Assembly: GCA_012510295.1 (NCBI GenBank)
Contig: JAAZID010000190.1
Location: forward strand, 1 to 5,090
From: Methanomicrobiales archaeon
GTDB taxonomy: Archaea; Halobacteriota; Methanomicrobia; Methanomicrobiales; Methanoculleaceae
DNA length: 5,090 nucleotides
Reading direction: 5' to 3'
The first letter of the stretch is position 1. Each line of letters starts with the position of its first letter. Position numbers and translations under genes: made by a program. The notes under the pieces were generated by a model, which had not been told where the DNA came from, did no database searches, and saw nothing but the letters and a program-made list of their open reading frames with translations. Shown one piece after another: positions 1 to 5,090 of the stretch.

Positions 1-2
1 AC

Positions 3-428
3 CTCGAGCGGTTGGTGGAGGCGGAAAACCTGACCGAATCGGTTATATTCACGGGCGCCCTCCCCCGGGAGGAGATCCCGGGGTTGCTCTCCGAGTCGCT
101 CGTAGGGATGGCGCCGCTGAAGCGACTGGAGACCCTCGAGTACGCTGCTCCTACCAAGGCATACGAGTACATGGCATGCGGGATACCCTTCGTCGGGTGC
201 GGGGATGGTGAGATCGCTAACCTCGCCAGGGAATCGGGTGCAGGTGTCATAGCCGAGAATACCCCGGAGGCGATAGCCGCGACACTCTCTTCACTCCTGG
301 ATGATCCGGAAAAGATGGAGGAGATGGGTCGCCGGGGGCGGGAGTACGTCGCGGAGCACTATGACCGGAGAGCGATCACCCTCAAACTGAAGCAGCATAT
401 CGAGAGGATGACATGGATGGGCGTGTGA
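3..428 (+). CDS. GT4-type glycosyltransferase, C-terminal part (5' end outside window)
   Basis: Only the last ~141 codons are present, and the frame is open to the left edge, so the start lies upstream. The fragment is the nucleotide-sugar-binding C-terminal Rossmann domain of a GT-B fold enzyme. It has a V-I-F-T-G-A-L strand followed by a P-x-E-E-I-P-x-L-L helix. Next comes the family hallmark PTKAYEYMACGIPFV (from about nt 150), then G-D-G-E-I-A-N-L. The end is the usual helical tail (D-D-P-E-K-M-E-E-M-G-x-x-G-R-E-Y-V). The P-x-K-x-x-E-Y-M-A-C-G pattern is typical of GT4 enzymes of the WbuB-like cell-surface polysaccharide group. Family membership is well supported; donor and acceptor sugars cannot be read from this fragment. 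The enzyme probably acts at the cytoplasmic face of the membrane on a lipid- or protein-linked glycan. Its stop overlaps the next gene by 16 bp, which suggests one operon. Confidence 0.9.
   Translation, partial: LERLVEAENLTESVIFTGALPREEIPGLLSESLVGMAPLKRLETLEYAAPTKAYEYMACGIPFVGCGDGEIANLARESGAGVIAENTPEAIAATLSSLLDDPEKMEEMGRRGREYVAEHYDRRAITLKLKQHIERMTWMGV
402..407 (+). promoter_or_regulatory. Ribosome binding site for the toroid-protein gene
   Basis: GAGAGG lies 5 nt before the ATG at 413, inside the end of the glycosyltransferase gene. It supports ATG-413 as the start and translation coupled to the upstream gene. Confidence 0.55.
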
Positions 429-1621
429 GATCGCTGGTCACCCGGATGAGCGGAGCGGTCCGGGAGATGGTGGTCGTCGACGGCGAGACCGCGTACATCC
501 CTGACCCGGTCTTTGGCATCGTCAGGAACAGGGTGCACGCCGAGGTCGCAAAGACGCTGCTCCGCACGGGCGATGACTCGCTCGCAGAACCGCTCTTGAA
601 CTATATCGTTCAATGTCAGAATCCAGAGGGGTCCTGGAACGAGGTCCACGTCAACTACAACCAGCCTTCAGCCCTGATCACTGCGTTCATCGGAGACGCC
701 CTGCTGGAGGCGGCTGACCGCTACCCCCACGAGGAGGCACTCGAGAGTGCCCGCGATTACGTCATCGCGGCCGAAAAGCGGCCCGGCTACTTCCTGAAAT
801 CGGCACAGTACACCGCCGACCACGTAAACGTCGATGCCTCCTGTGGGGCGTTTCTTGCACGGTACGCAGAGCGGTACGATGACCGGGATGCCCGTGCGGC
901 TGCCGTGCGGGCGGCGGAGAACGTCGTCAGACACCAGCGAGACGATGGTGTCTACCCGTATGCCGTGGACAGGGGAACCTACCCCTACACCTTCGACCTG
1001 CCCTGCGCCCACTACCAGGGGGTGACTCTCTACTACCTTGCGAAAGTAAACGACGTGCTCAAGGAGCGCTGGATACGTGAGAGCCTCACGGAGGGGGTGC
1101 GCTGGCTCGCGGTCATCCTGTGTCCCCGAGGGCAGTTCGACTGGTCGGAGAGCGGTCTATCCTTCGCCTACCACCTCTCGGGAGCATACGCATTTGCGCA
1201 CGCCTCCTTCATCCACGCCTCCCGGGGCAACGGCCACTACCTGGAGCATGCCGGCCTCTGCTTCTGCCGGCTTGAGGAGATCGTCCGGGGAGGCCTTGCA
1301 CTCCGGTGGGAGCCGGAATCCTGGAACAGCCTGCCCTCATCGATCGCCGATGCAGCGAGGATGGCATCGATCGGAGAGTTTCCGGCACGACACCGGGCGT
1401 TCCGGTTCGGCTACGCGGTCTACCGGCAGATCGCGCGGAGGAGGTATAGCGAGACCGCTGAGACGGGATCGTTCCGGGTTCTCTGCCGGTTGCTCGGGAT
1501 CCAGACATCGACCGTGGAACCTTCGAAGAATTTTTCCGATCTCTTCATGACGTCTGAGGTGCTCGATTGCCTCAGCCAGGCGGAGATCTGGGGGAATATG
1601 CATGAAACAGGTATTACTTGA
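413..1621 (+). CDS. Uncharacterised alpha/alpha-toroid (terpenoid cyclase/prenyltransferase-like) protein of a polysaccharide cluster
   Basis: This is a complete 402-residue protein with no signal peptide or membrane segment seen, so probably cytoplasmic. Its middle shows repeats of a helix pair followed by a Gly/aromatic turn, as in squalene-cyclase or prenyltransferase toroids. These are Q-C-Q-N-P-E-G-S-W (67-75), H-Q-R-D-D-G-V-Y-P-Y (174-183), C-P-R-G-Q-F-D-W (237-244) and G-L-A-L-R-W-E (294-300). Aromatic and Ala-rich helices lie between them (Y-Q-G-V-T-L-Y-Y-L-A, 201-210). The class II cyclase D-x-D-D motif is absent, and no zinc-ligand set of protein prenyltransferases is evident, so cyclase or prenyltransferase activity is not supported. 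Toroid folds also occur in polysaccharide lyases and sugar epimerases. With a glycosyltransferase before it and a dehydrogenase fusion after it, a role in glycan synthesis or modification is inferred. Start ATG-413 has an RBS. The 3' end overlaps the next gene by 20 bp. The frame is certain; the function is not. Confidence 0.85.
   Translation: MDGRVRSLVTRMSGAVREMVVVDGETAYIPDPVFGIVRNRVHAEVAKTLLRTGDDSLAEPLLNYIVQCQNPEGSWNEVHVNYNQPSALITAFIGDALLEAADRYPHEEALESARDYVIAAEKRPGYFLKSAQYTADHVNVDASCGAFLARYAERYDDRDARAAAVRAAENVVRHQRDDGVYPYAVDRGTYPYTFDLPCAHYQGVTLYYLAKVNDVLKERWIRESLTEGVRWLAVILCPRGQFDWSESGLSFAYHLSGAYAFAHASFIHASRGNGHYLEHAGLCFCRLEEIVRGGLALRWEPESWNSLPSSIADAARMASIGEFPARHRAFRFGYAVYRQIARRRYSETAETGSFRVLCRLLGIQTSTVEPSKNFSDLFMTSEVLDCLSQAEIWGNMHETGIT
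1581..1595 (+). promoter_or_regulatory. Probable ribosome binding region for the dehydrogenase fusion gene
   Basis: The purine-rich stretch CGGAGATCTGGGGGA precedes ATG-1602. GGAGATC resembles the archaeal anti-SD complement but sits rather far from the start (about 13 nt), while GGGGGA is closer (6 nt). It lies within the end of the upstream gene, consistent with translational coupling. Confidence 0.4.
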
Positions 1622-3743
1622 CCTGCAATCAGGGTCCATTCAGGTGGAGGACGTCCCCGCTCCCACTGCGACACGGGGGGCCATCGTTCGAAACGCCTAC
1701 TCACTCATCAGCGCGGGCACCGAGTCGTCGCTCATCAACCTCGCGGGGCAGTCGCTCGTCGGGAAGGCGAAGGCACGCCCGGATGACGTGAAGAAAGTTC
1801 TCCAGAAGATCGGCACCGACGGTCCCCTCCCGGCGTACCGGCAGGCGATGGGCCGCCTCTCAAAGCCGGAACCGCTCGGTTACAGCTGTGCCGGGACGGT
1901 GGTGAAGACCGGGACCGATGACTTCGAGGCCGGCGACCGCGTCGCATGTGGGGGAGCCGGGTACGCGGTGCATGCCGAGTACGTCTCGGTGCCGAGGAAC
2001 CTCTGTGTGAAGATTCCTGATGGCATTGAATTCCGGGAAGCGGCATTTACGACCGTCGGCTCGATCGCGATGCACGGTGTCCGGAACGCTCAGGTCACGG
2101 TCGGTGAGGGTGTCGCGGTGATCGGGCTCGGGCTGATCGGGCTCCTTACCGTCCAGATCCTCAAGGCCGCGGGGTGCCGGGTCATCGGGATCGATATCGA
2201 CCGGGAGAAGCTCTCGCTCGCGGCAGACCTCGGTGCCGATGTCGTCTCAAACTACGATGGCCTCACGGAGCGGATGAAGGCTTTCTCATCGTTCGGGGCG
2301 GATGCGGTCATCATCACCGCGGCCACCCGGTCGAGCGCTCCCGTCGAGGCCGCCGGCCGCCTGGTCAGGGATCAGGGCAGGGTCGTCGTCGTCGGAGATG
2401 TGGGCATGAACGTGCCCCGGAATACCTTCTACGAGAAGGAGGCCCCGATCATCGTCTCCCGGTCCTACGGTCCCGGCCGCTACGACCGGAACTACGAGGA
2501 GCGGGGGATCGACTACCCCATATATGTGCGGTGGACCGAGCGGAGGAACATGGAGGCGTTCCTTGAACTGGTGCGGCAGGAGAGGATCGATATCGACCGC
2601 CTGATAACCCACACATTCGCGCTTGAGGATGCACCGGGAGCCTACAACCTCATCAGCACTGGAAAGGAGCGGTATATCGGGGTTCTCCTGCAGTACAGCC
2701 CGAACGGTACGGGGGCTTTTGATACCGTTACTCACCTCCCGAGACCGGAGCGGCGGGGGAGGTCAGATGGGGTCAGGACACTCGGGTGCATCGGTGCCGG
2801 GATCCACGCTACAAGCTCGCTCTACCCCCACCTCCCGACCCTCCCCGTGAACCTCGCGGGGCTCTCGACCGCGACAGGGCTTTCGGCACGCTCAGTCGCA
2901 AAGAAGTATGGGTTTGCCTACTGCACCACAGACTACCGGGAGATCCTCGATGACCCCGATATCGATGCGGTGATGATCGCAACCCGAAACGACCTCCACG
3001 CCCCGATGGCGATCGAGGCGCTACACGCCAGAAAGGATGTCTTTGTGGAAAAACCGCTTGCGACCGATATCGATGAACTCAAGGGCATCGTCAGGGCATG
3101 GAAGGAGTCTGAGGGGCGGATCATGGTCGGGTTCAACCGGCGTTACTCGCCGCTCGCACAGAGGATGAAAGAGTTCTTCGGGAACCGGAGCACGCCGGCA
3201 GTCCTGCACTACCGCGTCAATGCCGGGCAGATCCCCACCGATCACTGGGTGCACGACGGCGAACAGGGGGGCGGCATGTTGGTATCGGAGTGCTGCCACT
3301 TCATCGACTTCATGCAGTTTGTCACCGGAGCGCTACCGGTCCAGGTCTATGCCCGGGCGATCGGGCCGGCTGGGAGCCACCAGAAGTACGACAACCTCCA
3401 GGCGACCCTGACGTTTGATGACGGATCGGTCGGCACCGTCACCTACACGACGCTCGGCGATCCCACGTACCCGAAGGAGACCGTCGAGGTCTTCTGCGAT
3501 GGCGCCGTGGCGAGGATCACCGATTTCCGCGACCTCGAACTCAGGCGGGACGGGAAGGCGTCGAGGGAGAGGCGGTGGCTCGCCCAGGACAAGGGGTTTG
3601 CCGGCGAACTCCTGGCGTTCGTGAAGGGCGATCTGCCGGACTTTGCCGGGAGTGTCGCGACGACGCTTGCGACGTTCCGGGCGTGGGAGTCGATCGAAGC
3701 CGGGGTGGTTCGGGAGATCGATGTTAGTGGGGTCGGGGTGTAG
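1602..3743 (+). CDS. Bi-domain oxidoreductase: zinc-independent MDR dehydrogenase fused to Gfo/Idh/MocA oxidoreductase
   Basis: This is a complete 713-residue protein. Residues 1-~365 form a medium-chain dehydrogenase. It has a GroES-like N-terminus with the family signature SLISAGTESS (34-43), and a nucleotide-binding fold with V-I-G-L-G-L-I-G (173-180) and an acidic end of beta-2 (D198/D200) favouring NAD(H). The zinc ligands of classical alcohol dehydrogenases are missing: the Cys position falls in S-A-G-T-E, and the G-H-E position reads G-Y-S (93-95). Residues ~371-390 are an Arg/Gly-rich linker. Residues ~392-713 are a Gfo/Idh/MocA domain with the dinucleotide loop G-C-I-G-A-G (395-400), catalytic-type E-K-P (483-485) and GGGMLVSECCHFID (556-569). 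There H566 is kept, but the usual Asp four residues earlier is Ser562, with Glu563 next to it. Such fusions are known from polysaccharide gene clusters, but the substrate is not established. Two redox half-sites may hand a sugar intermediate or cofactor between them (inference). The start matches the family's M-K-Q-V-L N-terminus. It overlaps the toroid gene by 20 bp. Confidence 0.93.
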   Translation: MKQVLLDLQSGSIQVEDVPAPTATRGAIVRNAYSLISAGTESSLINLAGQSLVGKAKARPDDVKKVLQKIGTDGPLPAYRQAMGRLSKPEPLGYSCAGTVVKTGTDDFEAGDRVACGGAGYAVHAEYVSVPRNLCVKIPDGIEFREAAFTTVGSIAMHGVRNAQVTVGEGVAVIGLGLIGLLTVQILKAAGCRVIGIDIDREKLSLAADLGADVVSNYDGLTERMKAFSSFGADAVIITAATRSSAPVEAAGRLVRDQGRVVVVGDVGMNVPRNTFYEKEAPIIVSRSYGPGRYDRNYEERGIDYPIYVRWTERRNMEAFLELVRQERIDIDRLITHTFALEDAPGAYNLISTGKERYIGVLLQYSPNGTGAFDTVTHLPRPERRGRSDGVRTLGCIGAGIHATSSLYPHLPTLPVNLAGLSTATGLSARSVAKKYGFAYCTTDYREILDDPDIDAVMIATRNDLHAPMAIEALHARKDVFVEKPLATDIDELKGIVRAWKESEGRIMVGFNRRYSPLAQRMKEFFGNRSTPAVLHYRVNAGQIPTDHWVHDGEQGGGMLVSECCHFIDFMQFVTGALPVQVYARAIGPAGSHQKYDNLQATLTFDDGSVGTVTYTTLGDPTYPKETVEVFCDGAVARITDFRDLELRRDGKASRERRWLAQDKGFAGELLAFVKGDLPDFAGSVATTLATFRAWESIEAGVVREIDVSGVGV

Positions 3744-3778
3744 GAGGGTAGATAGAGTATGATTTATGGATCCCTGGC

Positions 3779-3800
3779 AAAAACATCAACATAGACAAAA
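3779..3800 (-). terminator. Possible T-rich transcription end for the MNT/HEPN cassette
   Basis: Read on the - strand just after the HEPN stop, the 57-bp convergent gap carries TTTTGT and then GTTTTTGCC. Archaeal termination often uses short U-runs without a hairpin. The runs are only 4 and 5 T long, so this is weak. No comparable signal is seen for the + strand operon before it runs into the convergent gene. Confidence 0.3.
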
Positions 3801-4208
3801 TCAGAAAGGCGAACAATCGGTACAATCTTCTGCACAGATACGCTCTGCACACATGACAAAATCTCTTGCTCTGGTGATTACTGACACCACCTCTTCCCCC
3901 GTAATCCTCCGACAGATCGTGTAATCCACTTCTTCCCGGAGCCCTTCGATCAGGTTTAGCGCCCGCCCATGTTCTGGAGAAATCTCCCCTGTCCTGATGT
4001 ACTCAGAACCGATGGCCGAGATCAATCCAGCATGAGTCCTGACATCTATGCCTTTTCGATGCAAGAGAGCACTGGCTGCAAGATACATCGCATAATAGGC
4101 GCGATTGATCGAGTCTTCGTAATGGCCTTCGGTGTAGAGGATACGTGCAGCGTCAAGACGTTGATGAGATTTCTGAAGAAGCGCTATTGTGATAGACCGG
4201 TCGATCAT
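3801..4208 (-). CDS. HEPN-domain protein of an MNT/HEPN pair (putative toxin component)
   Basis: This 135-residue helical protein carries the HEPN core of the archaeal MNT-associated group. It has an N-terminal helix with L-x-K-S-x-x-R-L-D-A-A, then G-H-Y-E-D-S-I-N-R-A-Y-Y-A-M-Y-L-A-A-S-A-L-L (28-49). This is followed by the K-G-I-D-V-R-T-H-A-G-L segment with His59, a helix around 80-96 ending R-E-E-V-D-Y (91-96), and a last helix A-R-D-F-V. HEPN toxins are often RNases using R-x4-6-H. Here the matching region has Arg91 but Tyr96 rather than His, and the HepT-type R-x4-H-x-Y AMPylation motif is also absent, so RNase activity is doubtful. The tail holds Cys120, 125, 129 and 132 (C-x4-C-x3-C-x2-C), which I do not recognise as typical. 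The start ATG lies 3 bp after the MNT stop with only a weak purine run before it, so the two are likely cotranscribed and co-regulated. Base composition is less GC-rich than the left operon. Confidence 0.88.
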   Translation of the reverse strand: MIDRSITIALLQKSHQRLDAARILYTEGHYEDSINRAYYAMYLAASALLHRKGIDVRTHAGLISAIGSEYIRTGEISPEHGRALNLIEGLREEVDYTICRRITGEEVVSVITRARDFVMCAERICAEDCTDCSPF

Positions 4209-4211
4209 TCT

Positions 4212-4529
4212 CTAAACCGCCACACCATCTCGAAAAAGATTCCGGATGAAAGGGTAATGCCGGTGTGCTACAACATCGGCACGCGAGAGCACTTTAACCG
4301 AGAGCCTCTCACCTGTCTGCATCAGTAGATCAAAAGCAAGTCCGGCGAGGAATTCACGGATGCGAAAGTCCTCACCAGATGTCATAACGAGAATATCGAT
4401 ATCTGAGTCAGGGCGGTCATCCCCTCGTGCCACAGAGCCAAAGAGTATGATCTCTTCTATCGCGCCCCCGTATGCCTTCCGTGCCTTTGCCGCGAACTCA
4501 TCGATGACCGACTGCCTGACCAGAAGCAT
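4212..4529 (-). CDS. Minimal nucleotidyltransferase (MNT) domain protein, putative antitoxin partner
   Basis: This 105-residue protein is a minimal DNA-polymerase-beta-fold nucleotidyltransferase. A short N-terminal helix precedes I-I-L-F and then GSVARGDDRPDSDIDILV (31-48), a full G-S-x10-D-x-D signature with metal-binding Asp43 and Asp45. The strand that carries the third acidic residue in many polymerase-beta enzymes reads L-S-V-K-V-L (76-81), with Lys at the centre. This K-V variant is, from memory, common in archaeal MNTs, so it does not by itself mean inactivity. In studied MntA/HepT systems the MNT protein neutralises the HEPN toxin by AMPylation. The HEPN partner here lacks the standard target motif, so another mode or site is possible. 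It is the first gene of a two-gene - strand cassette. ATG-4529 has no clear Shine-Dalgarno, and a TATA-like element ~30 nt upstream points to a short or absent leader. Confidence 0.9.
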   Translation of the reverse strand: MLLVRQSVIDEFAAKARKAYGGAIEEIILFGSVARGDDRPDSDIDILVMTSGEDFRIREFLAGLAFDLLMQTGERLSVKVLSRADVVAHRHYPFIRNLFRDGVAV

Positions 4530-4559
4530 GTAATCAGGTGAGTTTGTGAGTCAGCAGGG

Positions 4560-4569
4560 ATAATAATTA
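4560..4569 (-). promoter_or_regulatory. Possible archaeal TATA box for the MNT/HEPN cassette
   Basis: Read on the - strand, TAATTATTAT sits 30 nt before the MNT ATG. It is an isolated A/T island in otherwise GC-rich DNA. Archaeal TATA boxes lie about 25 nt before the transcription start, which would give a leader of roughly 0-10 nt. No convincing BRE is seen (preceding bases are CAACAG). Confidence 0.4.
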
Positions 4570-4583
4570 CTGTTGCCTGAGTC

Positions 4584-4634
4584 CCGGCAAACCCGTGGTT
4601 TTGTAGCAGCAGGGCGACGGCAACCGGCAAACCC
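4584..4634. repeat. Two-copy 11-bp direct repeat
   Basis: CCGGCAAACCC occurs at 4584-4594 and again at 4624-4634 (GGGTTTGCCGG on the - strand), 40 bp apart start to start. It lies between the MNT promoter and the FGE-like remnant. Function unknown; it could be chance in GC-rich DNA or a trace of rearrangement. Confidence 0.4.
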
Positions 4635-4792
4635 CGGACGGCGCTCCGCACGGGGAGGAAGGCGAGCCAATCGATTCCGATCCGCCGGCCATCCCGGAGG
4701 ATGACCCCCGGCCCCATCAGGAGGAAAATCCATGCGAATCCAGCGGATCCACACCAGGCACCGCCCCGGAGGATGGAGTTCGGGCCCTCCAT
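4631..4792 (-). pseudogene. Possible decayed C-terminus of an FGE-sulfatase/C-type-lectin-fold protein
   Basis: The 305 bp between the MNT gene and the right-hand gene hold no intact gene. On the - strand, one frame reads N-S-I-L-R-G-G-A-W (RGGAW at 4768-4754), resembling the R-V-L-R-G-G-S-W motif near the C-terminus of formylglycine-generating-enzyme-like domains. About 24 residues later comes R-x-x-R-R-I-G (around 4681), where the family has R-N-N-N-I-G-F-R-L. It is followed by L-P-V-R-S-A-V, similar to the usual domain end. The spacing fits. The stretch between the motifs is atypically hydrophobic (W-I-F-L-L-M), a neighbouring frame reads G-S-E-S-I-G at the same place, and the rest of the domain is missing upstream. 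This suggests a frameshifted remnant. The same fold is used by diversity-generating-retroelement targets, but no reverse transcriptase is in the window. A chance resemblance remains possible. Confidence 0.3.
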
Positions 4793-4810
4793 ATGCCGCT
4801 CCCCGGGCCT

Positions 4811-4827
4811 GCCGGCGCGCGGCCGGC
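4811..4827. repeat. GC-rich inverted repeat downstream of the right-hand gene
   Basis: GCCGGC - 5-nt loop - GCCGGC forms a perfect 6-bp stem, beginning 7 bp beyond the stop codon of the - strand gene that ends at 4835. It could stabilise the 3' end of that transcript, but no T-run follows on the - strand, so a classical intrinsic terminator is not supported. Confidence 0.35.
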
Positions 4828-4834
4828 CCGCTAC

Positions 4835-5090
4835 CTACATGGACGATATCCGGGCGTTCTGCACATACGAGAGCTGTTCCGCGATCCTCTCCGGTATCGA
4901 TCGCGGATCCTCTTCTGCAAACGTCTCTTCCCACTCCCCATCCCGACAGGAACAGTCCAGACCCTCGAAGACCGCCAGGTCGAAGTGCCGGTTATAGTGC
5001 TCGATCGCTCTGATGATCTCGGCGTCACACCTCCCGCAGTTCCGGGCCCAGTCGAGAGACTCGACCGAGTAGGTCCAGGGGCTGACATAG
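4835..5090 (-). CDS. Unrecognised protein, C-terminal 84 residues (5' end outside window)
   Basis: The - strand frame open from the right edge (first full codon at 5089-5087) encodes 84 residues ending Q-N-A-R-I-S-S-M and a TAG at 4837-4835. Third codon positions are strongly G/C, as in the left operon, and the protein is soluble-looking with a balanced composition, unlike the Arg/Ser-rich overlapping frame. Visible elements are W-T-Y-S-V-E-S-L-D-W and N-C-G-R-C-D-A-E-I-I (a CxxC pair). A strand-like H-F-D-L-A-V-F-E-G-L-D-C-S-C (a second Cys pair) and an acidic E-E-T-F-A-E-E-D stretch before a last helix follow. The two Cys pairs could bind metal. The G-R-C-D then F-D-L-A-V-F order faintly recalls the end of NadR-like AAA kinases, but the downstream motif is missing, so I do not assign a family. 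The start, promoter and upstream neighbour are not visible. Confidence 0.65.
   Translation of the reverse strand, partial: YVSPWTYSVESLDWARNCGRCDAEIIRAIEHYNRHFDLAVFEGLDCSCRDGEWEETFAEEDPRSIPERIAEQLSYVQNARISSM

Noticed and set aside
1077..1550. Long alternative + strand frame inside the toroid gene
   Set aside because: Arg/Ser/Pro/Gly-rich product typical of out-of-frame reading of GC-rich coding DNA.
2286..2735. Minus-strand 149-codon frame inside the fusion gene
   Set aside because: Antisense shadow of a dehydrogenase with intact Rossmann and family motifs; no ribosome site or protein-family features.
3969..4328. Plus-strand open frame of 119 codons
   Set aside because: It lies entirely antisense to the HEPN and MNT genes, both of which have clear family motifs, and its product shows no recognisable domain.
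4457..4792. 111-codon - strand frame as an intact gene
   Set aside because: It runs out of frame through the start of the well-supported MNT gene and its tail is Arg/Ser-rich. Only its first half shows FGE-like motifs, so it is treated as a possible remnant.
4530..4834. A complete diversity-generating retroelement or CRISPR array in the non-genic strip
   Set aside because: There is no reverse transcriptase, no adenine-rich template repeat, and no regularly spaced repeats. Only an FGE-like fragment and one short two-copy repeat are seen.
4831..5088. Minus-strand open frame with an ATG at 5088
   Set aside because: Its product is Arg/Ser/Thr-rich with low-complexity character, and the frame one base over has better codon use and a more natural protein sequence.
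1..5090. tRNA or rRNA genes
   Set aside because: No T-loop GTTCRA-type motif with matching acceptor stem and no rRNA-like stretch was noticed on either strand by eye.

Overview
The window looks like a GC-rich euryarchaeal chromosome, most likely a Methanoculleus-like methanogen (Methanomicrobiales). That assignment is inference. It rests on strongly G/C-ending codons in the left genes, overlapping operon genes, a plausible archaeal TATA element and an archaeal-style MNT/HEPN pair. There is no rRNA, tRNA or other taxonomic marker here to confirm it.

Left region (1-3743, + strand). Three genes overlap end to start and were probably translated from one mRNA. They are the C-terminal part of a GT4-type glycosyltransferase, a 402-residue protein with alpha/alpha-toroid (terpenoid-cyclase/prenyltransferase-like) features, and a 713-residue fusion of a zinc-ligand-less medium-chain dehydrogenase with a Gfo/Idh/MocA oxidoreductase. 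The set resembles part of a surface-polysaccharide or glycoconjugate gene cluster: one enzyme transfers sugars, the fusion probably oxidises or reduces a sugar or sugar-derived intermediate, and the role of the toroid protein is unknown. The operon start and promoter lie upstream of the window.

Middle region (3744-4529, - strand). A convergent two-gene cassette encodes a minimal nucleotidyltransferase (MNT) followed 3 bp later by a HEPN-domain protein, the layout of MNT/HEPN toxin-antitoxin modules. Hand-counted lines inside it are about 37-52% GC, against about 67-68% in lines from the flanking fusion gene, which suggests recent acquisition. The HEPN protein lacks an obvious R-x4-6-H RNase motif and ends in an unusual cluster of four cysteines.

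Right region (4530-5090). About 305 bp contain no intact gene. This stretch holds a possible promoter for the MNT gene and, on the - strand, what may be a decayed C-terminus of a formylglycine-generating-enzyme/C-type-lectin-fold protein. It also has a short direct repeat and a GC palindrome. The window ends inside the 3' part of an unrecognised - strand gene (4835-5090) that encodes a Cys-containing protein.

No complete new system can be demonstrated here. The best leads are the toroid protein in its conserved-looking operon, the Cys-tailed HEPN protein and the FGE-like remnant.
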